Counted from the first letter of the stretch, positions 29,399-39,772 are shown. The stretch: DNA of 64,000 nucleotides from Halomonas elongata (GCF_029081005.1 NZ_JAJQTQ010000007.1:62001-126000), one strand, 5' to 3'. Notes: generated by a model not told the origin, from the letters alone. Program-made: numbers and translations.

Positions 29399-30315
29399 AT
29401 CACCACCTCCTCGCCGCCACCCAGGCGCTTGCCGATGCGACGCATGGCAAAGAGCCCGATGAAGGTCGCGATCAACATCAGGATCGCCCCGGCCGCCCCC
29501 AGCGGCCAGTTGGAACCGCCCGAGAACTGGGTGGCCACCAGGTTGCCCAGCATCATGCCCTTGCCGCCACCCAGCAGTTCAGGAATCACGTACATGCCGA
29601 ACGCCGGAATGGCCACCAGCACGATACCCGCCAGCAATCCCGGCAGAGTCTGCGGGAAGACCGCATGCCAGAAGGCCCGCATCGGTGAGGCATAAAGATC
29701 CTGCGCGGCCTCGACCTGGGCAGTGTCGAGCTTCTCGAAGGCCGCATAGAGCGGCAGCACCATGAACGGCAGGAAGTTGTAGACCAGCCCCAGGGTGACC
29801 GCGAAGTTGGAGGGATAGAGCCCCATGTTGGGCGAGATCAGACCGAGGCCCTCGGCCAGCTCCGACAAGGGCGTGCCCGGCGCCAGCAGGTTCATCCAGC
29901 CGAAAGTGCGGATCACCTGGTTGGTCCAGGACGGCACCACCACCGCCAGCAGCATGATCGGGCGCCACCGTTCGCGGCAGGTGGTGATGTAATAGGCGAT
30001 GGGATAGGCCACCAGCACCACAAGGGTCGTGGAGAGCAGGGTCTGCCACAGCGAGCGCAACAGCGTATAGAGATTCCCCGGACTCCAGCCGAGAAAGCCG
30101 AACCCGGCCAGACGCTCGAAGGCATCCAGGGTCAGAGGCATCTGCGGCAGGCCATAAGGACCGTTGGTCATGAAGGCCACGCCCATCAGATAGGCACTGG
30201 GCAATACCAGGAAGATGACGATCCAGGCCGCACCGGGCGTGACGCTGAACAGCAGGTGACGCATCTCGCCGACCACGGCCCGGCGGCGCATCGCGTGTTG
30301 AGATATTTCGACCAT
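29395..30315 (-). CDS. potH: Polyamine ABC transporter permease PotH
   Basis: 306-aa permease with about six membrane segments; the first is FSVTPGAAWIVIFLVLPSAY (about 24-43). EAA loop: VEAAQDLYASPMRAFWHAVFPQTLPGL (about 219-245). It starts 10 bases after potG, and its end overlaps potI. PotH-type first permease of the PotFGHI importer. Confidence 0.92.
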   Translation of the reverse strand: MVEISQHAMRRRAVVGEMRHLLFSVTPGAAWIVIFLVLPSAYLMGVAFMTNGPYGLPQMPLTLDAFERLAGFGFLGWSPGNLYTLLRSLWQTLLSTTLVVLVAYPIAYYITTCRERWRPIMLLAVVVPSWTNQVIRTFGWMNLLAPGTPLSELAEGLGLISPNMGLYPSNFAVTLGLVYNFLPFMVLPLYAAFEKLDTAQVEAAQDLYASPMRAFWHAVFPQTLPGLLAGIVLVAIPAFGMYVIPELLGGGKGMMLGNLVATQFSGGSNWPLGAAGAILMLIATFIGLFAMRRIGKRLGGGEEVVI

Positions 30316-30325
30316 GACTCTCTCC

Positions 30326-31468
30326 TCAGGCAGCGACCCTGACCAGGTCTTCCGGACAGACGCTGATGGTCACTTCGTCGCCCTCTCGGTGTATCCGCTG
30401 GCCCAGGTTGCTGGCCACGGCCATCACCATCTGCCCGTTGACCTCGAGCCGATATTCGATGCGGCTGCCGCGATACAGGCGTTCGCGCACGATGCCCGTC
30501 ATCCGGTTGTAGCCCTCCGGCACCTCGGGCCCCAGCTCCAGTGTCTCGGGCCGCACCAGCAGCCACCCGTCGGCGCCATCGCGCTGCTCGTCGGGCACCA
30601 GCCTCAAGCGGCCGATTTCGGTCTCCACCCAGTCGTCTTCGCTGCGATGAATGGCGAACAGATTGTCATGCCCCATGAAGCGAGCCACGAAGGCATTGGC
30701 CGGACGCTCGTAGACCTCGTCGGGCGCCCCGACCTGCTGGATATTGCCGCCATCGAGCACGGCGATGCGATCCGACATGACCATCGCCTCATCCTGGTCG
30801 TGGGTCACGAACACGAAGGTCATGCCCAGTTTCTTCTGCAGGCGCTGCAGCTCGACCTGGAGCTGGGCACGCAGGCCGGCATCGAGTGCCGACAGGGGCT
30901 CGTCGAGCAGCAGGACATCGGGCTCGCAGACCAGCGCCCGTGCCAGGGCGATGCGCTGCCGCTGACCGCCGGAGAGCTGGTCGACGCGTCGATCGACCAG
31001 GTCGCCCAGCTTGATGAAGGCCGCGATCTCGTCGACCTTGGCATCACGCTCAGCGGCCGGCAGGCCGCGCATCTTGAGACCGAAGGCCAGATTCTCGCGC
31101 ACCGAGAGATGCGGGAAGAGCGCATAGGACTGGAAGACGGTATTGACGCTGCGACGGTGCGGTGGCACCTCGGTAAGCTCCTTACCACCCACGATCAGGG
31201 TCCCCTGGTCGGGGGCCTCGAGGCCGGCGAGAATGCGCAACAGGGTCGTCTTGCCGCAACCGGAAGGCCCCAGCAGGGTAAAGAACTCGCCGGCCTGGAT
31301 ATGCAGGTCGACCCCATCCAGCGCCACGGTGTCTCGCCCGAAACGCTTGTGCAGGCCGCGCAGCTCGATGGCGGAGGCCTTGCGACTCGACGCCTCCTGC
31401 CGTTGCCTCTCCGCCGCCGGCGTCACACCCGTCTGGTCGGCGGTATCCGCCGCAATGGTATCGCTCAT
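30326..31468 (-). CDS. potG: Polyamine ABC transporter ATPase PotG
   Basis: 380 aa. Walker A GPSGCGKTT (about 72-80), Q-loop, signature LSGGQRQRIALARAL (about 175-189), Walker B VLLLDEPLSALD (about 196-207), H-loop VFVTHDQDEAM, and a C-terminal TOBE domain (about 310-380). Couples ATP hydrolysis to polyamine import through PotHI. 33 bases separate it from the upstream puuB copy 2. Confidence 0.94.
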   Translation of the reverse strand: MSDTIAADTADQTGVTPAAERQRQEASSRKASAIELRGLHKRFGRDTVALDGVDLHIQAGEFFTLLGPSGCGKTTLLRILAGLEAPDQGTLIVGGKELTEVPPHRRSVNTVFQSYALFPHLSVRENLAFGLKMRGLPAAERDAKVDEIAAFIKLGDLVDRRVDQLSGGQRQRIALARALVCEPDVLLLDEPLSALDAGLRAQLQVELQRLQKKLGMTFVFVTHDQDEAMVMSDRIAVLDGGNIQQVGAPDEVYERPANAFVARFMGHDNLFAIHRSEDDWVETEIGRLRLVPDEQRDGADGWLLVRPETLELGPEVPEGYNRMTGIVRERLYRGSRIEYRLEVNGQMVMAVASNLGQRIHREGDEVTISVCPEDLVRVAA

Positions 31469-31501
31469 GGAGGTGCCCTCTTCGTTGGTCCGTGGCCTCG
31501 C

Positions 31502-32794
31502 TCAGAGGCGATCGCGAAGTTTATAGAACTGGGTGGCCAGCACCAGCAACGGCTTGCGCAACAGCCGCCCCCCGGGGAAATGTCGATGCGGCATGGCGGC
31601 AAAGGTATCGAAGCCCTCGCTCTGGCCGGCAATGGCATCGCTCATCAGCTTGCCGGCGAGCCCCGCCATGGCCATGCCGTGCCCCGAATAGCCCTGGGCG
31701 TAGAAGAGGTTGTCGTCCAGGCGCCCGAAGTCCGGCGCCCGATTGAGGGTAATGGCCACGTCACCGCCCCAACGGTACTCGATGGGCACGCCCTCGAGCA
31801 CTGGAAAGAGCCGCGCGATCTTGGCGTCCATGCGCGCCTGAAGATTCGGGGGCTCACGTCCATCGTAGCTGACCTCGCCGCCATAGATGAGGCGGCGGTC
31901 CGACGACAGACGATAATAATCGAGCACGAAGTTGGCGTCGGACAGCGCATCACCACGCGGCAATACACGGGCCGCCTGTTCCTCGGTCAATGGCGCGGTG
32001 GCGATCATGTAGTTGGCGGCACGCATGATGCGCCCCGACAGTTCCGGCACCAGGCCGGCCAGATAGGCGTTGGTCCCCATCACCACGACATCGGCCGTGA
32101 CACGTCCCCGATCGGTGATCGCGACGGCCGGCTCGCCACGGCGAATCTCCCTGACGGCACTGTGCGAGTACAGTCGGACACCGGCACGCTGGGCGGCACG
32201 CGCCAGGCCCAGCGTGTAGTTGAGGGGGTGCAGATGGCCGCCCTCCCGATCATGCAGGGCGGCGGGGTAAGCATCGGTCACCACATGGTCGCGCAGCGCC
32301 TCTCCTTCCAGCCACTCCAGTGCCTCGTATCCGTACTTGCCGCTCAGCTCCTCGCGAAACGCCTCCAGCTCCCGGACATGTCGCGGCTTGACCGCTGCAT
32401 GGAGATAGCCCCAGGCCAGTTCACAGGGAATGGCGTGACGCTCGACCAGTTCGGCGGTAAGGCGTACCGCCTCACGACTCATCTCCCAGATGCGCCGGGC
32501 GCTCTCCAGTCCCAGCGCCCGCTCGATCGTGGCGATGTCGGTGCCGAGCCCGGGCAGGATCTGGCCGCCGCTTCGCCCGGAGGCGCCGTGACCGATGTCC
32601 TCGGCTTCCAGCAACACCACCGAGTACCCTCGCTCGGCCAGGTGCAACGCTGCCGAGCAGCCGGTGACGCCACCGCCGATCACGCAGACATCGGCATGCA
32701 GGTCATCTTCGAGAGGACCGTGGGAATCGAGTTCGACGGCGATGGAATCGCGGTACCAGGAGGCGGGGCGCTCGTGTAGCGCGGAAGTCTTCAT
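31502..32794 (-). CDS. puuB: Gamma-glutamylputrescine oxidase-like FAD enzyme (copy 2)
   Basis: 430-aa DAO-type flavoenzyme: VCVIGGGVTGCSAALHLAERG (about 35-55), GASGRSGGQILPGLG (about 69-83) and LFYAQGYSGHGMAMAGLAGKL near residue 375. First gene of the operon to potG, potH, potI, potF and the second ligase, so import, glutamylation and oxidation are encoded together. Related to copy 1 at 23242 over its whole length. Its promoter should lie in 32795-33000. Confidence 0.88.
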   Translation of the reverse strand: MKTSALHERPASWYRDSIAVELDSHGPLEDDLHADVCVIGGGVTGCSAALHLAERGYSVVLLEAEDIGHGASGRSGGQILPGLGTDIATIERALGLESARRIWEMSREAVRLTAELVERHAIPCELAWGYLHAAVKPRHVRELEAFREELSGKYGYEALEWLEGEALRDHVVTDAYPAALHDREGGHLHPLNYTLGLARAAQRAGVRLYSHSAVREIRRGEPAVAITDRGRVTADVVVMGTNAYLAGLVPELSGRIMRAANYMIATAPLTEEQAARVLPRGDALSDANFVLDYYRLSSDRRLIYGGEVSYDGREPPNLQARMDAKIARLFPVLEGVPIEYRWGGDVAITLNRAPDFGRLDDNLFYAQGYSGHGMAMAGLAGKLMSDAIAGQSEGFDTFAAMPHRHFPGGRLLRKPLLVLATQFYKLRDRL

Positions 32795-33190
32795 ACAGTC
32801 AGCCTGTTCGGTGCGCGGTGCGCTCGTTGTTGTTCATCGACCCCGACGGTTTCGACCGATCGGGACAGTTTCAGTTTGACACCAGCAGTGCGTTTAATGT
32901 CAAGTATTCAATAACGAAACAACAACGTCTTCCGAAACAGCATCGAGCCGAGGTTACGCCAAACGCCTTATTTTACAGGCTTAATCGCCTACAGAAGGGC
33001 ATTCGACTCTCGACTCGAGATGGCCTTCTATCGTCACCAATCAACGATAGGCGTCAAGTAAACACCATCACGACCATGAAGGGAGTCACCGGGAGGATCG
33101 GCCAGCCCGGTCCAGATGATCGAAGGAACGGGCGACAAGGAGGGACCGGCATCGCGGACCGACACAGGGGGGGGGGCACCGCCGCGCCAT
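32795..33190. other. 396-bp gap upstream of the polyamine operon
   Basis: No gene supported. The right part (about 32880-33060) is AT-richer than the surroundings and probably carries the operon promoter. An inverted repeat CTATCGT (33028-33034) / ACGATAG (33044-33050) and a run of ten G (33167-33176) just downstream of the moeB stop are the only distinct marks. Confidence 0.5.
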
Positions 33191-33937
33191 TCAGCCACTG
33201 CATACCGGACAGGCAGGATCTCGAGGCACCTTGAAGTGGCGCCATTGCCCCGTCAGACCATCGAAGGTGGAAAGTCCACGATGCACGCTGCCCGCACCGC
33301 TGACCAGCTTGATCGCTTCCAGCGCCTGGAAGCAGCCGATCAATCCGACCAGGGGGGCCACGACGCCGTTCTCGGCACAACGCAGCTCGTCGTCGCCCCC
33401 CTCGCCCGGCGGGTAGAGGCAGCCGTAGCATGGCGATTGCGGGTCGCGAGGATCGAACACCGCCAACTGCCCGGAAAAGCGGATCGCTGCGCCGGATACC
33501 AAGGGCACCCCGGCACGTCGGCAGGCCTCGTTGACGGCATAGCGGCTGGCGAAGCGGTCGGTGCAATCCAGTACCACGTCGGCCTGGTTCACCGCTGCGC
33601 GCAGGGCCTCACCGTCCAGTCGACTGGCAAGCGCGACGATCTCGCAATCGGGATTGAGCGCCAGGCCGGCATCGCGGGCCGACTCGGCCTTGGGGCGACC
33701 GATATCGGCCATGCCGTGGGCGATCTGTCGTTGCAGGTTGGAGAGCTCCACCGCGTCATCATCGGCCAGCGTCAAGTGCCCCAGGCCGGCCGCCGCCAGG
33801 TACAGCGCCACCGGCGAGCCGAGCCCGCCGGCACCGACCACCAGGGCATGCCCGGCCAGCAACCGTTCCTGTCCCTCGATATCGATCGCATCGAGCATGA
33901 TCTGTCGGCTGTAGCGCAACAGCGCTTCGTCGTTCAT
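33191..33937 (-). CDS. moeB: Molybdopterin synthase adenylyltransferase MoeB (or ThiF-type E1)
   Basis: 248-aa E1-like enzyme that adenylates the C-terminus of MoaD (or ThiS). ALVVGAGGLGSPVALYLAAAG is the nucleotide loop (about 31-51); the zinc pairs are CYGC (about 172-175) and CPVC (about 243-246). Length equals E. coli MoeB. The start at 33937 lies 5 bases after the lrp stop. It sits in the hemA-prfA-prmC-moeB order known from Pseudomonas, here with lrp inserted. MoeB would also serve the Mo cofactor of the formate dehydrogenase in this window. Confidence 0.85.
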   Translation of the reverse strand: MNDEALLRYSRQIMLDAIDIEGQERLLAGHALVVGAGGLGSPVALYLAAAGLGHLTLADDDAVELSNLQRQIAHGMADIGRPKAESARDAGLALNPDCEIVALASRLDGEALRAAVNQADVVLDCTDRFASRYAVNEACRRAGVPLVSGAAIRFSGQLAVFDPRDPQSPCYGCLYPPGEGGDDELRCAENGVVAPLVGLIGCFQALEAIKLVSGAGSVHRGLSTFDGLTGQWRHFKVPRDPACPVCSG

Positions 33938-33942
33938 GGGGC

Positions 33943-34443
33943 TCACTTGCCGTCGAACTCCTCGATATCGGGCACATGAAGGGAGACGTCTTCCTTGACC
34001 TCCTCCATCACCACATAGCTCTTGGACTCCTTGACGCCGGGCAGGGTCAGGACCACATCGCCGAGCAGTTGGCGATAGGCCGACATTTCGGGAATGCGGC
34101 ACTTGAGAATGTAGTCGAACTGCCCCGACACCAGATGGCATTCCTGAATCTGCGGCAGCTTGGCCACCGCCCGACGAAACTCGTCGAACACTGCCGGCGA
34201 CTGGGTTTCCAGACTGATCTCGACGAACACCAGCAGATTGGCCTTGAGGGCTCGGGGATCGAGCAGTGCCTTGTAGCCACGAATCACGCCCGAACGCTCC
34301 AGGCGCTTGACGCGTTCCAGGCAGGGCGTGGTGGATAGCCCTACCTGCGAGGCAAGGTCCACATACGAGATACGGGCGTTTTCCTGCAGGCAGCGCAGAA
34401 TATTGAGGTCGATACGATCTAGCGAGCGAGTCTTGGTTTTCAT
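33943..34443 (-). CDS. lrp: Leucine-responsive regulator Lrp
   Basis: 166 aa. HTH of the AsnC class (about 8-70: LDRIDLNILRCLQENARIS, STTPCLERVKRLERSGVI) and the RAM ligand domain (about 80-150: EISLETQSPAVFDEF, QECHLVSGQFDYILK, LPGVKESKSYVVMEEVK). The C-terminal part follows E. coli Lrp closely, so it is probably the global Lrp rather than a specialist. Start ATG 34443. Upstream gap 34444-34619 is AT-rich. Confidence 0.88.
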   Translation of the reverse strand: MKTKTRSLDRIDLNILRCLQENARISYVDLASQVGLSTTPCLERVKRLERSGVIRGYKALLDPRALKANLLVFVEISLETQSPAVFDEFRRAVAKLPQIQECHLVSGQFDYILKCRIPEMSAYRQLLGDVVLTLPGVKESKSYVVMEEVKEDVSLHVPDIEEFDGK

Positions 34444-34619
34444 TGTCTTCCTGACACGCGCTGGGCGTTGGTCTTTGCCGTCTTGGCAGAAGCTTTACCT
34501 GAAAATCACCCTTTAACAGGCGATTGTTGGTCTTCACTCATGCGAAGTCGGCCACTGATGGCATTTTTTACTGCCTTCAGGTTTAACACAGCCGCCCCCA
34601 CGGGCTCCACCCCGGGCTC

Positions 34620-35471
34620 TCAACGACGTCCCCCCGTCCATCGCCCCAGGCTGACCCGCTCATGCCCCGCCAGGTCCCGCTCGCTGATCACGTCCCGATA
34701 CCCCTTGGCACGCAAGGCCTCGCGCATCGCCGCTCCCTGATCGGCACCATGCTCCAGCAACAACCAGCCATCCGGCACGAGCCGATTCCGCGAGGCATCG
34801 ACCAGATGATAGAGATCGGCCAGCCCGCGGTCGCCCGCCACCAGGGCGCCGCGCGGTTCGAAACGGACATCGCCCAGCGCCAGGTGGGGATCATCGTCGG
34901 CCAGATAGGGGGGATTGGCGACGATCATGTCGAAGCCGGTCTCGTCGATTGCCGCGAACCAGTCACCGACCAGAAAGCCGACATTGACGATGCCCAGCCG
35001 CTCGGCATTGCGCATCGCCAGCGTTACCGCCTCGGGGTTGAGATCGATGCCGACGGCATGCCAATCGGGACGTTCGCTTGCCAGGGCGAGGGCCACGGCA
35101 CCGGTTCCGGTGCCCAGATCCAGCACTCGACCGCGGCGAGCGGACATGCGCGCCAGCGCCGTGGTCACCAGCGTCTCGGTGTCGGGTCGAGGAATCAGGG
35201 TGCTCGGCCCGGTGAACAGGGGCAGTCCCCAGAATTCACGCTCGCCGGTGAGATAGGCCACCGGCTGCCCCGCCGCGCGAGCAGCGACAAGCGCCTCGAA
35301 GCGTGCCTGCTCGACGATGCCTGGCTCCCGATCGCCCCAGGTATAGAGCCAGGTACGATCGACGCCGAGCACATGGCACAGCAACACTTCGGCATCGAGA
35401 CGCGCACTCGGGGAGCCGGCATCAACGAGCCGCGAGGCGGCCCGCGCCAGCAGGATGTCCAGGCGCATCAC
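34620..35471 (-). CDS. prmC: Peptide chain release factor N5-glutamine methyltransferase
   Basis: 283-aa methyltransferase that modifies the Gln of the GGQ motif of RF1 and RF2. Motif [15 protein letters not shown] (about 117-130) binds SAM and NPPYL (about 187-191) binds the substrate Gln. Its start overlaps the stop of prfA, its substrate gene, as ATGA. Length is normal. Confidence 0.94.
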   Translation of the reverse strand: MMRLDILLARAASRLVDAGSPSARLDAEVLLCHVLGVDRTWLYTWGDREPGIVEQARFEALVAARAAGQPVAYLTGEREFWGLPLFTGPSTLIPRPDTETLVTTALARMSARRGRVLDLGTGTGAVALALASERPDWHAVGIDLNPEAVTLAMRNAERLGIVNVGFLVGDWFAAIDETGFDMIVANPPYLADDDPHLALGDVRFEPRGALVAGDRGLADLYHLVDASRNRLVPDGWLLLEHGADQGAAMREALRAKGYRDVISERDLAGHERVSLGRWTGGRR

Positions 35472-36559
35472 CCCTCCTGCTGCAGGGCGGCCAGCTGCTC
35501 GGCCTGGTACTCGTTGATCAAGGGCTCGATGACCTCGTCGAGCCCCTCGCCGCCGACCACCTCGGAAAGCTTGTAGAGCGTCAGGTTGATTCGGTGATCG
35601 GTGACCCGCCCCTGCGGGAAGTTGTAGGTGCGAATTCGCTCACTGCGATCGCCCGACCCCACCAGCGAACGCCGCTCGTCGGCCTGTTGTTGGCGCTGGC
35701 TGTCCTGGGCCGCCTGCTTGAGGCGCGCGGCGAGCAGCGACATGGCCTTGGCACGGTTCTTGTGCTGACTGCGCTCCTCCTGACATTCCACCACCACACC
35801 GCTGGGCAGGTGAGTAATGCGGATCGCCGAGTCGGTGGTATTGACGTGCTGCCCGCCTGCCCCGCTGGCGCGGAAGGTATCCACGCGCAGTTCATTGGGA
35901 TCGATATCGACCTCGCCGACTTCGGCGGCCTCGGGCATCACCGCCACCGTGCAGGCCGAGGTGTGAATGCGTCCCTGGGACTCGGTGGCCGGCACACGCT
36001 GCACGCGATGAGCCCCCGACTCGAACTTCAGCCGAGCATAGACGCCCTCGCCCTTGACCCGGGAAATCAGCTCCTTGAAACCGCCCTGATCGCCATGACT
36101 GGCGCTGACGATTTCCACCTTCCAGCCGTGCTGCTCGGCATAGCGGGAATACATGCGGAACAGATCGCCGGCGAACAGCGCCGCCTCGTCACCCCCGGTA
36201 CCGGCACGAATCTCCAGGAAGACATTGCCCGCATCATCCGGGTCACGAGGCACCAACAGTTGCTTGAGCCGCGTCCCCAGTGCTTCCAGCTTCTCCCGCC
36301 CCGAATCGCGCTCCAATGCAGCCAGTTCGCGCATTTCGGCATCGGCATCGTCGGCGAGCGCCTCGGCAGCCTCGAGGTCCCCTTCCACGGCGCGATAATC
36401 CCGCCAAGCGGCCACCAGGGCATCGAGTTCGGCATATTCCCGCGAATAGTCGCGAAAACGAGGCTGATCGGCGATCACCTCGGGGTCCGCCAACAGGGCG
36501 GCGAGCTCCTCGAAGCGCTCGGCAAAGGTGTCGAGACGCTGACGCAGGGAAGCTTTCAT
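35468..36559 (-). CDS. prfA: Peptide chain release factor 1
   Basis: 363-aa RF1, recognises UAA and UAG. The catalytic GGQ lies in [16 protein letters not shown] (about 228-243) and the codon-recognition PxT-type tripeptide appears in RVPATESQG (about 186-194). The ATG at 36559 (MKASLRQRL) is preferred to a TTG at 36565. It follows hemA by 9 bases. Confidence 0.95.
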   Translation of the reverse strand: MKASLRQRLDTFAERFEELAALLADPEVIADQPRFRDYSREYAELDALVAAWRDYRAVEGDLEAAEALADDADAEMRELAALERDSGREKLEALGTRLKQLLVPRDPDDAGNVFLEIRAGTGGDEAALFAGDLFRMYSRYAEQHGWKVEIVSASHGDQGGFKELISRVKGEGVYARLKFESGAHRVQRVPATESQGRIHTSACTVAVMPEAAEVGEVDIDPNELRVDTFRASGAGGQHVNTTDSAIRITHLPSGVVVECQEERSQHKNRAKAMSLLAARLKQAAQDSQRQQQADERRSLVGSGDRSERIRTYNFPQGRVTDHRINLTLYKLSEVVGGEGLDEVIEPLINEYQAEQLAALQQEG

Positions 36560-36568
36560 CAACAAGTC

Positions 36569-37837
36569 CTATCGGGGTGGGTCAGAAGTGTCGTCCAGCA
36601 ACAAGGTCGCGGCGGCATCCATGAGATCATGGCGATCATCCGAGGCGGCTTCGCGCAGGGCCAGGGTGGGGCGGTGCAACAAGCGGTTGGTCAACTGATG
36701 CGCCAGGCGTCGCACCACCTCCTCGGGATCCTCTCCCTTGGCCAGACGCGCCAGGGCCTGATCCCGAGCCTCGTCTCGCAGCGACTCGCCCCTGGCACGA
36801 ACGTCGCGGATCAGTTCCCCGCCACCGCGCAATCGGCGCTCATGCTGCCAGTGCCCCACGCCGCTCTCGATCAACGACTCGGCCTGATCGGCCGCCACCT
36901 GTCGATGGCGGCGATTCTCCTCGATGACCTCCTGGAGATCATCGACGGTATACAGGAAGACATCACTCAGTTCCCCCACCTCCGGCTCGATGTCGCGAGG
37001 CACGGCGATATCGACCATGAACACCGGGCGGTGCCGACGCTTCTTGAGTGCCCGTTCGACCATTCCCTTGCCGAGGATCGGCAGTGCCGAGGCGGTGGAG
37101 GCAATCACGATGTCGGCATCGATCAGCGCATCGGGAATGGCATCCAGGGTGATCGCCTCGCCGCCGAGGGGGGCGGCCAGCTGGTCGGCCCGCTCGCGGG
37201 TCCGGTTGGCCACCGTCAATCGGCGCGCCCCGGCTTCGTGCAGGTGGCGGGCCACCAGTTCGATGGTCTCGCCGGCACCGATCAGCAATGCCCGGGAACC
37301 GGCCAGGTCATCGAAGATGCGACTCGCCAGGCTGACCGCAGCATAGGCCACCGAGACCGGATTCCGACCGATGCCGGTTTCGGTACGTACCTGCTTGGCC
37401 ACGGCGAAAGTATGCTGGAAGAGTCGTTCGAGCTCTCCTCCCATGCCCTTGGCACGCCGCGCGGCCTGATAGGCATCCTTGAGCTGGCCGAGGATCTGAG
37501 GCTCCCCCAGCACCATGGAGTCCAGGCCCACCGCCACCTGCATCAGATGGCGCGCCGCATCGCCATCGAGAAAATGGTAGGCGCAGTGCGTCAGTGCCTC
37601 GACCTCCATGCCATGGAAGCGCCCCAGCCACTCATATATCGCGCGTTCGCCCGCCTCGTCGGTCACGCAATAGAGCTCGGTACGGTTGCAGGTCGACAAT
37701 ACCGCGGCCTCCCGCACTTCGGGCAAGCCTCGCAGTTCGGCCAGCGCCTGCTCGAGCTGCGCCGGCGTAAAAGCGACCCGCTCGCGAACCTCGAGCGTCG
37801 CCGTACGGTGATTGATTCCCAGGGCAAGAAGCGTCAT
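36569..37837 (-). CDS. hemA: Glutamyl-tRNA reductase
   Basis: 422 aa, first committed enzyme of C5-pathway tetrapyrrole synthesis. Catalytic C50 in VLSTCNRTELYC; LGEPQILGQLKDAY (about 118) and an NADPH domain (about 170-320) with ALLIGAGETIELVA. Starts the hemA-prfA-prmC operon and is divergent from the TPR lipoprotein gene. Confidence 0.95.
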   Translation of the reverse strand: MTLLALGINHRTATLEVRERVAFTPAQLEQALAELRGLPEVREAAVLSTCNRTELYCVTDEAGERAIYEWLGRFHGMEVEALTHCAYHFLDGDAARHLMQVAVGLDSMVLGEPQILGQLKDAYQAARRAKGMGGELERLFQHTFAVAKQVRTETGIGRNPVSVAYAAVSLASRIFDDLAGSRALLIGAGETIELVARHLHEAGARRLTVANRTRERADQLAAPLGGEAITLDAIPDALIDADIVIASTASALPILGKGMVERALKKRRHRPVFMVDIAVPRDIEPEVGELSDVFLYTVDDLQEVIEENRRHRQVAADQAESLIESGVGHWQHERRLRGGGELIRDVRARGESLRDEARDQALARLAKGEDPEEVVRRLAHQLTNRLLHRPTLALREAASDDRHDLMDAAATLLLDDTSDPPR

Positions 37838-38056
37838 GCGTCGATGTCTTAGCGAAAGTGAGCCGGCGTCGTCATCGTGATGGAATGGCTTGGCACCCTA
37901 TCCCATTGCGTCGCCACGGCGCCACATTCTACCACAGCGCATCCGCCGACGGTGCCCACTCACCGGTCGTGATGTCCTTTGCCCAACGAAGACAAGCCGT
38001 TATGCTGACGGCTCGGCCTTCATATCGAGACTCGCATGTCCCGAGGACTATTCAAG

Positions 38057-39772
38057 ATGCGCGCCCATCGCCACCCTGTCGCCTTCCTTGGCCTGGCGAT
38101 GATGCTCGGCAGTTGCCAGACATTGCCATCCGACGCCCCGCACGAGGACCCTCTGGCCGAGGCGCCCCCGATTACGCAGGGGCTCGACGCCAGTGGGCTC
38201 TCCACTCTGCTGATGGCAGAACTGGCCGGGCAGCGTGGCGATTATCGTCGCGCCAGCCGCGGCTACCTCGAAAGCGCCGAACGCTATGGCGCCGCCGAAC
38301 TGGCCGAGCGTGCCGCCCTGGCGGCACGGTTCGGCGAGAACGCCGACCTGCTCGAACAAGCGGCTCAACGCTGGCAGCACCTGGCACCGGCCGACACGGC
38401 TCCGGTTCGCTTGCTGGCCGGCCTCTCCGTGCAGAAGGGCGACTGGGACGCCGCGCTGGCCCGGCATCTCGACATCGTCGACCGTAACGGCACCGAGGAG
38501 CTCGTGCCCTTTCTCGAGTCGGCACTGGAAGCCGGTGCGCCACCCGCCCCCCTGCTGGCTCGACTCCGGGACGCGTCACCCGGCCCCGGCCAACATCATG
38601 ACATCGAGCTCGCCATCGCCCTGCTGGAAGCCGCCAACGGCCTCACTGCCTCGGCCCGACAGCGCCTTTCCGACCTCGCCGACGAGACGCCGGAACTGCC
38701 GAGCCTGTGGCGCATTCGTGCCGCCGTTGCCCTCGATGCCGATGCCCCCGCACGAGCCGAGACCATGGCGCGGCGCGGCCTGGAGTACACGCCCGGCGAC
38801 CCACGGCTGATCCTGTTGCTGGCCCAGGCCGAAGTGCGCCAGGGCAACGTCAAGGCGGCCGAAGCCAATACCGACGCACTGCTCGAGGATCACGGCGACA
38901 GTCCCGACCTGCGCCTGGCACTGGCACAGCTCTATCTCGAGGAAGGCCATACCGGCCCGGCCCGTCGCCTTCTGCTCCCCTTGACCGACAATGACTCCGC
39001 TCCTCCGACGGTATTCCTGCTGCTCGGCGCCATCGCCGAGGAGGAAGGCGAGATCGATAACGCCCTCCTTTATTACCGCCAGGTCCCCGAGGGAGAGAAC
39101 TTCCTGACCGCCAGGGCCAGCGCTGCCCGCATGCTGTTCGAGCACGGCCGGCCCGACGATGCCCGCACCTTCCTGCGTATCGAACGCCTGCGGCATCCGG
39201 ACGAAGCCCCCGGGCTCTTCTCGCTGGAAGTGGACCTGCTGGACGAAGCCGGCACCAGGGCCCAGGCCGATGCCTTGCTGGACCAGGCCGTCGACACGCA
39301 TCCCGAGAACGCCCAGTTGCGCTACCAGCGGGCCATGCGCGCCTTCCGTCACGGTGACCTCGACGCCATGGAACGCGACCTGCGGACCCTGATCGATCAG
39401 GATCCGGAAAACGCCAACGCCCTCAACGCACTGGGCTATACCCTGGCCGACAACAATATCGAGGGTCGGCTCGACGAAGCCCGTGAACTGGTCGAACGCG
39501 CTCACGCCCTGGCCCCCGATAACCCCGCGATTCTCGACAGCATGGGCTGGGTACGCTATCGCCAGGGTAACCCTGAAGCCGCCCTGTCCTGGCTGGAACG
39601 CGCCTGGGCCGACATGCCCGATCAGGAAGTGGCCGCCCATCTGATCGAGGTACTCTGGCGCCTGGACCAGCGCGAACGGGCACGGACGCTGCTGCAGCAG
39701 TCGCGACAACGCTTCGAGACGCACCCCCGGATCGACGAACTGCTCGAACGCCTGCCCGAACTGGATCAATGA
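38057..39772 (+). CDS. Tetratricopeptide-repeat lipoprotein
   Basis: 571 aa from ATG 38057, which has GAGGA 9 bases ahead (an ATG at 38036 would add seven residues). Signal with lipobox LGSC, Cys about residue 20, then a long alpha-helical TPR array with units visible at about 390-540 (NAQLRYQRAMRAFRHGDLD, NALNALGYTLADNNI, AILDSMGWVRYRQGNPEAALS). It lies between hemA and lolB, the place of the conserved Pseudomonas TPR lipoprotein. A scaffold role at the outer membrane is inferred; no enzyme motif. Confidence 0.85.
   Translation: MRAHRHPVAFLGLAMMLGSCQTLPSDAPHEDPLAEAPPITQGLDASGLSTLLMAELAGQRGDYRRASRGYLESAERYGAAELAERAALAARFGENADLLEQAAQRWQHLAPADTAPVRLLAGLSVQKGDWDAALARHLDIVDRNGTEELVPFLESALEAGAPPAPLLARLRDASPGPGQHHDIELAIALLEAANGLTASARQRLSDLADETPELPSLWRIRAAVALDADAPARAETMARRGLEYTPGDPRLILLLAQAEVRQGNVKAAEANTDALLEDHGDSPDLRLALAQLYLEEGHTGPARRLLLPLTDNDSAPPTVFLLLGAIAEEEGEIDNALLYYRQVPEGENFLTARASAARMLFEHGRPDDARTFLRIERLRHPDEAPGLFSLEVDLLDEAGTRAQADALLDQAVDTHPENAQLRYQRAMRAFRHGDLDAMERDLRTLIDQDPENANALNALGYTLADNNIEGRLDEARELVERAHALAPDNPAILDSMGWVRYRQGNPEAALSWLERAWADMPDQEVAAHLIEVLWRLDQRERARTLLQQSRQRFETHPRIDELLERLPELDQ

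Noticed and set aside
30314..32779. 821-codon plus-strand frame over the pot/puuB genes
   Set aside because: Mirror of well-identified potG and puuB; no recognisable domain.
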